From NCBI RefSeq assembly GCF_030813715.1, contig NZ_JAUSUZ010000001.1, positions 1,550,001 through 1,614,000 of the forward strand: a stretch of 64,000 bases of DNA. The letters run 5' to 3'. The DNA comes from Catenuloplanes indicus. Its GTDB lineage: Bacteria; Actinomycetota; Actinomycetes; Mycobacteriales; Micromonosporaceae. Shown one piece after another: positions 8,653-16,115 of the stretch (positions within the stretch are counted from its first letter, which is position 1; each line of letters opens with the position of its first letter). The position numbers were made by a program, and so were the translations under genes. The notes under the pieces are model-generated. The model was not told where the DNA came from. It saw only the letters and a list, made by a program, of their open reading frames with translations, and did no database searches.

Positions 8653-8784
8653 TCACTCCTCGGTCTCCTCCGCCCGGTCCGGGTCCGGCTCGCTCGGCGG
8701 CTTCTGATGCGCCCGCTCCTCGGTCTCCGTCTCGGGCACGCCGTAGCCGTCCTCGGCGGCACCGCGTTCCGGTCGATCACTCAT
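8653..8784 (-). CDS. Small acidic hypothetical protein (43 aa)
   Basis: Begins MSDRPERGAAEDGYGVPETE and ends DPDRAEETEE: highly acidic, no hydrophobic segment, probably disordered. A strong ribosome-binding site (GGAGAGGAGGAG) stands directly before the ATG. It starts 28 nt after the stop of the DUF2231 membrane protein on the same strand, so the two should share the SigB-like promoter at 9291-9315. No family recognised; expression is supported by the ribosome site and operon position. Confidence 0.6.
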   Translation of the reverse strand: MSDRPERGAAEDGYGVPETETEERAHQKPPSEPDPDRAEETEE

Positions 8785-8812
8785 GACTCCTCCTCTCCTT
8801 CGGACTGATGTC

Positions 8813-9280
8813 TCAGGTCAGGGAGCTGGCCGCGTCCGGGTGCGCGTCCTCGTGCACGCCGATGCCGAGCCGGTCGACCAGCTCGCCGCCGAACCAGGCC
8901 GCGATGCTGCCCGCGACCAGCGCGAGCACCTCGAGCGTGAACGGCAGCGCGCCCGGCTGGTGCGTGCCGTCGAGGCGCAGCAGCCAGGAGATCGCGAAGA
9001 GCACCAGCACCAGGCCGTTCAGCGTGCCGTGCAGCAGCCCGATCCGTTTGGCCCGGGTGCCGGCCGGGATGCTGGTCCAGTCCAGCCAGCCGGTGACGGC
9101 CGCGACGATCGCGCCGACCAGCCCGGCGGTGATGTTCCAGAAGCCGACCTGGCCGAAGATCTCGTTGCCGGTGACCAGCCGGACCAGGTCGAAGATCGCG
9201 CCGGTCACCAATAGACCGAGCGGGAAGACGATGACCATCTGGTGCACCGGGTGGCCCAGTGCGCGCACTCGTGTCTGCAT
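8813..9280 (-). CDS. DUF2231 family membrane protein
   Basis: A 155-residue integral membrane protein with four hydrophobic segments (about residues 14-34, 48-66, 82-100 and 116-135). The opening RALGHPVHQMVIVFPLGLL with the conserved His-Pro pair, and the GWLDW motif after the second helix, fit DUF2231. The family is often linked to stress or heme-type redox functions but has no proven activity. The ATG at 9280 has no Shine-Dalgarno; a GGGTAC -10 ends 10 nt upstream, implying a leaderless or nearly leaderless message. It probably forms an operon with the small acidic gene downstream. Confidence 0.75.
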   Translation of the reverse strand: MQTRVRALGHPVHQMVIVFPLGLLVTGAIFDLVRLVTGNEIFGQVGFWNITAGLVGAIVAAVTGWLDWTSIPAGTRAKRIGLLHGTLNGLVLVLFAISWLLRLDGTHQPGALPFTLEVLALVAGSIAAWFGGELVDRLGIGVHEDAHPDAASSLT

Positions 9281-9290
9281 GCGACGGCGC

Positions 9291-9315
9291 GTACCCACGT
9301 GGATGCCGTCGAACC
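9291..9315 (-). promoter_or_regulatory. SigB/F-type promoter of the DUF2231 gene
   Basis: On the minus strand GGTT-N15-GGGTAC, an exact fit to GNNT-N14-16-GGGTAY. Its -10 end is 10 nt from the start codon, so transcription should begin 3-4 nt before the ATG. Confidence 0.6.
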
Positions 9316-9377
9316 GCGTCGTTTGAAGCAGAACTCCGGGGGCACGCGCTCTGCTCGGCGTCGAGAGGAGACAGCAG

Positions 9378-9794
9378 ATGAGACGCGCGGTTGTCACGAT
9401 CGCGGTGGGCGGTGCGGCCGGGGTGGCCGCGGTCGCCGCCACGCGGCGGATACGGCGGGCCCGGGCCACCGATGACCGCTGGCACAGCGTCACGGTCAAC
9501 CGGGAGCCGGAGGAGGTCGGGCCGCAGCCGCAGCCGCTGCACGACCTGGGCGAGGCGATCCAGGTCCGGGTGCGCCCGGCGCCCGGCGGACGCGGCACCG
9601 AGATCGCCGCACGCTGCGTGGAGGCCGGCCCGGACGCGGTGCGGGCGCTGCGCCGCGCGCTGCGTGAGACGCGGACGCTGGTGGAGACCGGTGAGGTGCT
9701 GCTGCCGGACGCACCGCCGACCACGCGCCGCACCCCGCTGGGTGCGCCGCTGGCGTACGCGACCCGGCACGGACGTCAGGAGGGACGGCTGTGA
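9378..9794 (+). CDS. Uncharacterised membrane-anchored protein upstream of alcohol dehydrogenase
   Basis: A 138-residue protein with a short hydrophobic N-terminal stretch (residues 4-21, AVVTIAVGGAAGVAAVAAT) followed by an arginine cluster, then a soluble domain containing DRWHSVTVNREPEEV, IQVRVRPAPGGRGTEIAAR and RALRETRTLVETGEVLLPD. That layout resembles small SRPBCC-like or membrane-tethered proteins often found before this class of dehydrogenase, but I do not recognise a defined family. GAGGAG precedes the ATG. Its stop overlaps the next start (GTGA), so it is translationally coupled to the dehydrogenase. A near-miss SigB-like element (GTTT-N15-GGGCAC, 9321-9345) lies just upstream. Confidence 0.6.
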   Translation: MRRAVVTIAVGGAAGVAAVAATRRIRRARATDDRWHSVTVNREPEEVGPQPQPLHDLGEAIQVRVRPAPGGRGTEIAARCVEAGPDAVRALRRALRETRTLVETGEVLLPDAPPTTRRTPLGAPLAYATRHGRQEGRL

Positions 9795-10960
9795 AGGCAC
9801 TGTGCTGGGAAGGCGTGAACAAGCTCGCGGTCCGGGACGTGCCCGACCCGCAGCTGCGCAACGAGCAGGACATCGTGGTGAAGGTGCGCAAGACCGTCAC
9901 GTGCGGCTCGGACCTGCACCTGATCGGCGGCTACATCCCGTTCATGAGCCGCGGCGACGTGCTCGGCCACGAGTTCGTCGGCGAGGTCGTCGAGGTCGGC
10001 GCGCAGGTCCGCAAGCACCGGGTCGGCGACCGGGTGGTGGTCAGCTCGTTCATCTCCTGCGGTAAGTGCTGGTACTGCTCCCAGGAGCTCTACTCGCTGT
10101 GCGACAACGGCAACACGAACCCGGCGATCACCGAGGCGCTGTGGGGCTTCTCCCCCGGCGGCTGCTTCGGCTATTCGCACGCGATGGGCGGCTTCGCCGG
10201 CAGCCACGCCGAGTACATCCGGGTGCCGTTCGGCGACGTCGGCGCGTTCACCATCCCGGACGAGGTCGACGACCTGCGCGCGTTGTTCGCCTCCGACTCC
10301 GCCTCGACCGGCTGGATGGGTGCGGACCTCGGCGGCGTGCGGCCGGGTGACGTGGTCGCGATCTGGGGCGCCGGCGCGGTCGGGCAGATGGCCGCGCGCG
10401 CGTCCGTGCTGCTCGGCGCGGAACGGGTGCTGATCATCGACCGGTACGACAACCGGCTCGACCAGGCCGCGAAGTTCGCCGGCGCGGAGCCGCTGAACTA
10501 CCTGCGCGACGACACCGGGTCCGCGCTGCTGGAGGCGACCGGCGGCCGCGGCCCGGACGTGTGCATCGAGGCGGTCGGCATGGAGGCGCACACGCCCGGC
10601 CCACAGCACGCGTACGACCAGGTCAAGCAGCAGCTGCGGTTGCAGACCGACCGGCCGGCCGCGGTCCGGGACGCGATCTACCAGGCCCGCAAGGGCGGCA
10701 GCGTGTTCGTGCTCGGCGTCTACGCCGGGTTCGTCGACAAGTTCCCGCTCGGCGCGATGATGAACAAGGGCCTGACCGTCCGCGGCGCGCAGATGCACGG
10801 CCAGCGCTACATCCCGATGCTGCTGGACCGGATGGCGCGCGGCGAGCTGGTGACCGAGCACCTGGCCACCCACGTGATGCCGCTGGATCAGGGCCCGGAG
10901 GGCTACCGGATGTTCAAGGACAAGGAGGACGGCTGCGTGCGCGCGGTCTTCGAGCCGTGA
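9791..10960 (+). CDS. Zinc-dependent alcohol dehydrogenase (formaldehyde/threonine dehydrogenase-like)
   Basis: A 389-residue MDR dehydrogenase. Catalytic zinc ligands appear as Cys38 (TCGSDLH) and His60-Glu61 (GHEFVGEVVEVG). The structural zinc lobe has Cys90, 93, 96 and 104 (CGKCWYCSQELYSLC). The cofactor fold shows AIWGAGAVGQMAARAS followed by an acidic Asp in LIIDRYDNR, predicting NAD rather than NADP. Such enzymes oxidise alcohols or thiol adducts of aldehydes in the cytoplasm. The GTG start overlaps the preceding stop by four bases, so it is co-translated with the upstream protein. Substrate unknown; detoxification fits the stress context. Confidence 0.85.
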   Translation: MKALCWEGVNKLAVRDVPDPQLRNEQDIVVKVRKTVTCGSDLHLIGGYIPFMSRGDVLGHEFVGEVVEVGAQVRKHRVGDRVVVSSFISCGKCWYCSQELYSLCDNGNTNPAITEALWGFSPGGCFGYSHAMGGFAGSHAEYIRVPFGDVGAFTIPDEVDDLRALFASDSASTGWMGADLGGVRPGDVVAIWGAGAVGQMAARASVLLGAERVLIIDRYDNRLDQAAKFAGAEPLNYLRDDTGSALLEATGGRGPDVCIEAVGMEAHTPGPQHAYDQVKQQLRLQTDRPAAVRDAIYQARKGGSVFVLGVYAGFVDKFPLGAMMNKGLTVRGAQMHGQRYIPMLLDRMARGELVTEHLATHVMPLDQGPEGYRMFKDKEDGCVRAVFEP

Positions 10961-11056
10961 CCCGGCCGGCCGGCGCGTGTCCCCCCGGGGTCACGCGTCG
11001 GCCCACGCGGGCCGCCCCTGCCGGGAAGTCGGTCCCGCGAGGAGAGGGGGCACGAC

Positions 11057-11302
11057 ATGCCGATCGCGATGCTCGGCCGTACCGCCGTCATCGGCCTTTA
11101 TCTGATCGCGCTGCTGGCCACGCCCGGACCGGCCGCGGTCGCACCGGCCGCGCTGCTCGGCGTCGTCTGGCTCGCCGCCGGCGCGAGGGACGCCAGCCGC
11201 GCCGCCGGATTCGTCCGCGTCGCCGGTGCGGCACGGAACACCGGCCGGGCCGCCGGCCCGACCCGGAACATCGGCCGTGCCGGAGCCGGCGATGGCCGTT
11301 GA
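11057..11302 (+). CDS. Small hypothetical membrane protein upstream of Nramp transporter
   Basis: An 81-residue ORF with an N-terminal hydrophobic region (about residues 9-40, two short stretches) and an Ala/Gly/Arg-rich C-terminus with imperfect repeats (RNTGRAAGPTRNIGRAG). A strong purine-rich ribosome site (GAGGAGAGGGGG) lies before the ATG. Its 3' end overlaps the Nramp start by 11 nt, suggesting coupling. No family recognised; the low-complexity tail lowers confidence that the full frame is meaningful. Confidence 0.45.
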   Translation: MPIAMLGRTAVIGLYLIALLATPGPAAVAPAALLGVVWLAAGARDASRAAGFVRVAGAARNTGRAAGPTRNIGRAGAGDGR

Positions 11303-12548
11303 GCAGGCCGTCGCCGTAGCACCGGGCACGCTGCGGACCCGGGTCGCACGGGCCGCGCCGTGGTTCGGGCCCGCGTTCGTGGCCGCGGTCGCGTACGTGG
11401 ACCCGGGCAACTTCGCCACCAACTTCACCGGCGGCGCCGCGTTCGGCTACCAGCTGGTCTGGGTGATCGTCGCGGCGAACCTGATGGCGATGCTGGTCCA
11501 GTCGCTGTCCGCGAAGCTCGGTCTGGTCACCGGCCGCGACCTGCCGGAACTGTGCCGCGCGCACCTGCCGCGCCCGGTCAGCCGCGGCCTGTGGGTGCAG
11601 GCCGAGCTGGTGGCGATGGCGACCGACCTGGCCGAGGTGATCGGCGGTGCGCTGGCGCTGGCGCTGCTGTTCGGCGTCCCGCTGCCGGTCGGTGGCGCGA
11701 TCACCTGCGTGGTCTCGTTCGCGCTGCTCAGCCTGCAACAGCGCGGCTACCGTACGTTCGAGTCGGTGATCGCCGGCATGCTCGGCGTGATCCTGGCCGG
11801 TTTCCTCTACACCGTGCTGCGCTCCGGCGCGGAGGGCTCGGCGCTGGCCGCCGGGATGGTTCCGTCGTTCTCCGGCGCGGACAGCCTGCTGCTGGCCACC
11901 GGCATCCTCGGCGCGACCGTGATGCCGCACGTGATCTACCTGCACTCCGCGCTGGCCAAGACGCGCACGCCGGGCATCTCCGGACCGCGCGAGCTGCGCC
12001 GCGCGCTGGGCTTCCAGCGGGTCGACATCCTGCTGGCGCTGGGCGCGGCCGGGCTGGTCAACCTGGCCATGCTGGTGATCGCGGCGCGGCTGTTCCACGG
12101 GCGGGCGGTCGGCGACACCGGCACGCTGGAGGGCATCCACGCGGCGCTCGGCAGCACGCTGGACTCGGCCGCCGCGCTCGCGTTCGCACTCGCGCTGCTG
12201 GCGTCCGGGTTCGCGTCGTCGAGCGTGGGCACGTACGCCGGTCAGGTGGTCATGCAGGGTTTCATCCGCCGGCGGATCCCGCTGACCGTGCGCCGCGGGC
12301 TGACCATGGCGCCCGCGATGGTGGTGCTGATGCTCGGCGTCGACCCGACGACCGCGCTGGTGCTGTCCCAGGTGGTGCTGTCGTTCGGCGTGCCGTTCGC
12401 GCTGGTCCCGCTGGTGCTGCTGACCCGGCGCCGGGACGTGCTCGGCGAGCACGTCAACCGGCCGGTCACCACGGCCGCGGCCTGGCTGGTCGCCGGTCTG
12501 ATCATCGCGCTCAACGTGTTCCTGCTGATCCGCACGTTCACCGGTTGA
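11292..12548 (+). CDS. Nramp family divalent metal transporter
   Basis: A 418-residue polytopic membrane protein with around eleven hydrophobic helices. The Nramp metal-binding signatures are visible: DPGNFATNFTGG in helix 1 (Asp37, Asn40) and the MPHVIYLHS motif in helix 6 (near Met211). The family imports Mn2+ or Fe2+ with protons. The ATG at 11292 is used because the Nramp core begins about 30 residues later; the longer frame from 11226 adds an unrelated Gly/Pro tail. Placement shortly before the manganese catalase gene suggests Mn2+ supply for oxidative defence, an inference. Confidence 0.9.
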   Translation: MAVEQAVAVAPGTLRTRVARAAPWFGPAFVAAVAYVDPGNFATNFTGGAAFGYQLVWVIVAANLMAMLVQSLSAKLGLVTGRDLPELCRAHLPRPVSRGLWVQAELVAMATDLAEVIGGALALALLFGVPLPVGGAITCVVSFALLSLQQRGYRTFESVIAGMLGVILAGFLYTVLRSGAEGSALAAGMVPSFSGADSLLLATGILGATVMPHVIYLHSALAKTRTPGISGPRELRRALGFQRVDILLALGAAGLVNLAMLVIAARLFHGRAVGDTGTLEGIHAALGSTLDSAAALAFALALLASGFASSSVGTYAGQVVMQGFIRRRIPLTVRRGLTMAPAMVVLMLGVDPTTALVLSQVVLSFGVPFALVPLVLLTRRRDVLGEHVNRPVTTAAAWLVAGLIIALNVFLLIRTFTG

Positions 12549-12558
12549 TCCCTGTTTG

Positions 12559-12605
12559 CATCCCTTCGTGGCGGGCACCCGCTCGCCGCTCGCTACGAAG
12601 GGATG
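12559..12605. terminator. Hairpin terminator between convergent genes
   Basis: CATCCCTTCGTGGCG pairs with CGCTACGAAGGGATG (14 of 15) around a 17-nt loop between the convergent transporter and response-regulator genes. Confidence 0.7.
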
Positions 12606-12620
12606 GGTCCGGATGCGCCC

Positions 12621-13262
12621 TCAGATCAGGCCGGTGCTCCCGGCCAGCGCCGCGGCCTCGGTCCGGCTCGTCACCCGCAGCCGGCGCAGCAGCGCCGCGG
12701 TCAGCCGCTTCACCGTGCGCTCGGACACGTGCAGCTCCTCGGCGATCTCGGTGGTGGTCGCACCGGCCGCTATCGACCGCAGCAGGCGCCGCTCCGCCTC
12801 GTCCAGCCGCACCGGCACCGGCCGGTTCGCCGGCGCGGGCGTGATCAGCGAGCCGAGCAGCCAGGAGGGCAGCACGCTCCAGCCGTCCAGCACGGACAGC
12901 AACGGGGTGAGCAGCGCCTCCGCGTCCGTGGTCTTCGGCAGGAAGCCCTCCGCCCCGGCCCGCAGCGCCTCGATCACCGGCTCCGGGTGCTCGTCGCCGG
13001 ACATCGCCACGATCCGCGTCCGCGGCACCGTCCGCCGGATGGCCGCGATCGCCCGGACACCGCCCGGCGGCGGCATGTGCAGATCCACCAGGGCCAGATC
13101 CGCCACGGTACGGAGGACGAGCCCGGCCGCGGCGGCCGCGTCCTGGGTCGCGGCGACCACGGTCGCCCGCCCGTCGGTGATCTTCGGCAGCAACAGCTCC
13201 ATTCCCTGCAGGAACATCGGATGGTCATCGATCAGCACGACACGCACGGCGGGGGATGACAT
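12621..13262 (-). CDS. LuxR/NarL-type response regulator
   Basis: A 213-residue two-domain regulator. The receiver domain (residues 6-125) has the acidic pair in VVLIDDHPMF, the phosphoacceptor Asp in LALVDLHMPPPGG, the conserved Ser in IVAMSGDE and Lys in EGFLPKTT. The C-terminal LuxR helix-turn-helix reads LRSIAAGATTTEIAEELHVSERTVKR. It is divergent from a short histidine kinase gene with only 30 nt between the starts, so the two most likely form a cognate pair with an overlapping promoter region. Target genes are unknown. Confidence 0.85.
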   Translation of the reverse strand: MSSPAVRVVLIDDHPMFLQGMELLLPKITDGRATVVAATQDAAAAAGLVLRTVADLALVDLHMPPPGGVRAIAAIRRTVPRTRIVAMSGDEHPEPVIEALRAGAEGFLPKTTDAEALLTPLLSVLDGWSVLPSWLLGSLITPAPANRPVPVRLDEAERRLLRSIAAGATTTEIAEELHVSERTVKRLTAALLRRLRVTSRTEAAALAGSTGLI

Positions 13263-13292
13263 ACCGGGCGCATTCCCGCCCGCGGCGCGGAC

Positions 13293-14252
13293 ATGCGGGC
13301 GGATCCGGTGAGCCCGCTGCTGCGCCTTGCGCGCCGGCTCGTCCCGCCGCGCGGCCGGGCGGCCGATGCCGGCTCCGGTGCCGCGACCGATCCCGCGACC
13401 GATCCCGGCGCCCGGCCGGCGGCCGACCCCGGCGACCGGTCGATGGAGGCCGGGCCACCGGGCGAGATGCTGGTGCTCCGCGCGCTCTGTCACGAGCTGC
13501 GCCCGCCGGTCACCATGCTGGGCTCGCTGCTGCGCGCCCTCGACCGCGAGGACGGCGCGGACGATGGCGACGACGTCGGCCGGGAGACCGGTCACCGGCG
13601 GGCCGCGACCGCGGGTCCCGGCCGCTCAGGACCGGTGCACCGGCCGGGAGACGGCCCGGAAGCCGGGACCGGACCGGATCCGAGGGCTGGTGACGACCGG
13701 CGGGCGCTGGCGCGGCTCGCCGTCGCGCACACCCGGCACCTGGACGAGCTGCTGCGGCACGCGGCGGCGATCGTGGAAGGGCTCAGCGAGCCGCCGGACG
13801 ACACCACGACCGCCGCGCTCGGCCGGATCGTGCCCGCCGTCGCCGCCACCGTGCCGGACGGGCGGCTGTCGGTGCGGGTCAGTGCGTCGGCGGCGCGCAC
13901 CCGCGTGCATCCCCGGCACACCCGGCAGATCCTGACCAACCTGCTCGGCAACGCGGTCCGGCACGGGCCGGCGGACGGCCGGATCACGCTGCACGCCCGT
14001 ACCCGCGGCCGGTCGTTGTTGTTGATCGTCTGCGACGAGGGCTCGCCCACGCCGGAGCTGGCCCGGGCGCTGCGCCGGGACGCGCCGCCGGCCGGCATGC
14101 ACGGGCTCGGACTGTGGCTGGTCCGGCAGCTGGCGCAGCGGCACGGCGGCCGGGCGTTCGCGCGCCGGACCGTACCCGCCGGGGTCGCGGTCGGCGTGCT
14201 CCTGCCCCGTCCCGGCGGGCTGTCACGGCGGGGCCACCGGTTGGCCCGGTGA
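13293..14252 (+). CDS. Sensor-less histidine kinase
   Basis: A 319-residue cytoplasmic kinase. The first 60 residues are Arg/Pro/Asp-rich with repeats (DPATDPGARPAADPGD) and contain no membrane segment or sensor domain. The H-box is LRALCHELRPPVTMLGS (His about 66), followed by a long linker. The ATP-binding domain shows NLLGNAVRHGPADGRI (N box), CDEGS (G1-like) and GLGLWLVRQLAQRHGG (G2). It is divergent from the response regulator at 12621-13262. Lack of a sensor suggests activation by a partner protein or cytoplasmic signal. Confidence 0.75.
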   Translation: MRADPVSPLLRLARRLVPPRGRAADAGSGAATDPATDPGARPAADPGDRSMEAGPPGEMLVLRALCHELRPPVTMLGSLLRALDREDGADDGDDVGRETGHRRAATAGPGRSGPVHRPGDGPEAGTGPDPRAGDDRRALARLAVAHTRHLDELLRHAAAIVEGLSEPPDDTTTAALGRIVPAVAATVPDGRLSVRVSASAARTRVHPRHTRQILTNLLGNAVRHGPADGRITLHARTRGRSLLLIVCDEGSPTPELARALRRDAPPAGMHGLGLWLVRQLAQRHGGRAFARRTVPAGVAVGVLLPRPGGLSRRGHRLAR

Positions 14253-14307
14253 GGCCCGGCACCCGGGCACTCGTCCTCCCGTAACCACTCGACAGGGAGG
14301 ATCCACC

Positions 14308-15177
14308 GTGTTCAGTCACGTCAAAGATCTGCAGTTCGAGGCGAAGCCGGACGGTCCCGACGCGCTCTTCGCCCGGCGGCTGCAGGAGGTGCTCGGCGGC
14401 AAGTGGGGCGAGCTGACCGTGGCCAACCAGTACCTGTTCCAGGGCTGGACCTGCCGGCTGCCCGGCAAGTACAAGGACCTGCTGCTCGACGTCGGCACCG
14501 AGGAGATGGGCCACGTCGAGATGATCTGCACGATGATCGCCCGCCTGCTGGAGGGCGCGCCGCAGAATCTGCACGAGGCCGCGGCCGAGGACAACCCGAT
14601 GCTGTCCGCGATCTACAGCGGACAGAACCCGGCCCAGTTCATCCACGCCGGTGGCGGGCCGCTGCCGGTGGACAGCAACGGCGTGCCGTGGAACGGCTCC
14701 TACATCACGGCCAGCGGCAACCTGATGGCGGACTTCCAGCTCAACGTGACCGCCGAGGCGCAGGGCCGGCTGCAGGTGGCCCGGCTGTACCACATGACCG
14801 ACGACCCGGGCGTCAAGCAGATGCTGCGCTTCCTGCTGGCCCGCGACCACATGCACCAGAACATGTGGTCGGCCGCGATCGAGCAGCTCAAGGCAGACGG
14901 CCTGGAGGACATGCCGGTTCCGGAGGCGTACCCGGACGCGGAGCAGGAGAACGAGTTCGCGTACCGGATGCTCAACTTCTCGGCCGGTGAGGAGTCCGCG
15001 GAGGGCCGCTGGGCGAGCGGGCCGGCCCCGGACGGCAAGGGCACGTTCTCGTACGAGCCGCAGCCGCGGGCGCACGCACCCGAGCCGATCCTGCCGCCGG
15101 GCGACCCGCGCCTCTACGGCACGCCGCCGCCCACCGGTGGCGGCCTCATCGGCACCATCAAGGACGCTCTGACCTGA
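14308..15177 (+). CDS. Manganese catalase family protein
   Basis: A 289-residue ferritin-like di-manganese catalase, which dismutates hydrogen peroxide without heme. Metal-ligand motifs of the four-helix bundle are present: Glu35 (KWGELTVANQY), Glu66/His69 (GTEEMGHVEM), a second helix pair with NVTAEAQGR and ARDHMHQNM. The C-terminal tail is proline-rich as in other members. Starts with GTG at 14308 after a good AGGGAGG site. It lies between the two-component pair and the general-stress sigma factor, and ends before a very strong hairpin. Confidence 0.9.
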   Translation: MFSHVKDLQFEAKPDGPDALFARRLQEVLGGKWGELTVANQYLFQGWTCRLPGKYKDLLLDVGTEEMGHVEMICTMIARLLEGAPQNLHEAAAEDNPMLSAIYSGQNPAQFIHAGGGPLPVDSNGVPWNGSYITASGNLMADFQLNVTAEAQGRLQVARLYHMTDDPGVKQMLRFLLARDHMHQNMWSAAIEQLKADGLEDMPVPEAYPDAEQENEFAYRMLNFSAGEESAEGRWASGPAPDGKGTFSYEPQPRAHAPEPILPPGDPRLYGTPPPTGGGLIGTIKDALT

Positions 15178-15190
15178 GCATCGCTCTCCG

Positions 15191-15236
15191 CGCCAGGGGC
15201 CGGGACCGCCACGTTCGGCGGTCCCGGCCCCTGGCG
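15191..15236. terminator. Strong bidirectional hairpin terminator
   Basis: A perfect 20-bp inverted repeat beginning CGCCAGGGGCCGGG with a 6-nt loop between the convergent catalase and sigma-factor genes. Confidence 0.85.
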
Positions 15237-15243
15237 TTCCGGC

Positions 15244-16029
15244 TCACGATGCCTGCATATGGCTCCTCAGCGTGGTGAGCGCGCGCTGCAGCAACCGGGA
15301 CACGTGCATCTGGGAGATGCCCAGGTGCGCGCCGATCCGGGCCTGCGTCCACTCCTGGTAGAAGCGCAGTGAGATGATCTCGCGTTCCCGCGGGGTGAGC
15401 GCGCGCAGCGCCGGCCCGAGGTCGAGCAGCGACTCGGTCAGCTCGAAGCCCGGGTCGTCGCCGCCGAGCAGGTCACCGAGCTCCTTGCTGTCGCCGTCGT
15501 CGGCGACCGGGCGGGAGAGCGAGACCGCGGAGTACGCCTGCGCACCCTCGATGCCCTCGATCACCTGCTCCTCGGTGACCCGCAGGTGGGCGGCCAGCTC
15601 CGGCACGGTCGGGCTGCGGCCGAGCGACTGGGTGAGCGTCGTGGCCGCGTCGATGATGGCCAGCCGCATCTCCTGCACCCGGCGCGGCACCCGGACCGAC
15701 CAGGTGCGGTCCCGGAAGTAGCGGCGCAGCTCACCGAGCACGGTCGGGACCGCGAAACCGACGAACTCGCCGGCCTCCGGGTCGTACCGGTCGATCGCCT
15801 TGATCAGGCCGACGGCCGCGACCTGGCGCAGGTCCTCGTCGGCCGCGCCACGGCCGGAGAAACGCCGGGCCAGCCGGTTCGCCATCGGCAGCCACGCCTC
15901 GATCGCCCGCTGCCGGGCCTGCGGGCGTCGCCGGTCGCCGTCCTGGAGCGCGGTGAACGCGGCGAGGGCCTGGGTGGCCCGGGTGTCCTCGTCGAGGGCG
16001 AGGTCTTCCACGATTACGGTGCTGCTCAC
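15244..16029 (-). CDS. RNA polymerase sigma factor, SigB/SigF/SigG subfamily
   Basis: A 261-residue group-3 sigma factor. Region 2 is ANRLARRFSGRGAADEDLRQ then AVGLIKAIDRYDPEAG and FAVPTVLGELRRYFRD; region 3 is SLGRSPTVPELAAHL; region 4 is LTPREREIISLRFYQEW followed by the helix-turn-helix IGAHLGISQMHVSRLL. This is the general-stress/sporulation subfamily that recognises GTTT...GGGTA promoters. GTG start with GGAGG 6-10 nt upstream. No anti-sigma factor is adjacent, so its control must come from elsewhere. Six promoters in this window carry the expected element, which suggests it or a close paralogue reads them. Confidence 0.9.
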   Translation of the reverse strand: MSSTVIVEDLALDEDTRATQALAAFTALQDGDRRRPQARQRAIEAWLPMANRLARRFSGRGAADEDLRQVAAVGLIKAIDRYDPEAGEFVGFAVPTVLGELRRYFRDRTWSVRVPRRVQEMRLAIIDAATTLTQSLGRSPTVPELAAHLRVTEEQVIEGIEGAQAYSAVSLSRPVADDGDSKELGDLLGGDDPGFELTESLLDLGPALRALTPREREIISLRFYQEWTQARIGAHLGISQMHVSRLLQRALTTLRSHMQAS

Positions 16030-16115
16030 GGCAGTCCTCCGAATGGGATCATGAACGGGGGAAAGCCTGGCTTCCCCGGTACGGCGCTCCCAACCGGGTC
16101 ATTTTTCACCGAATC

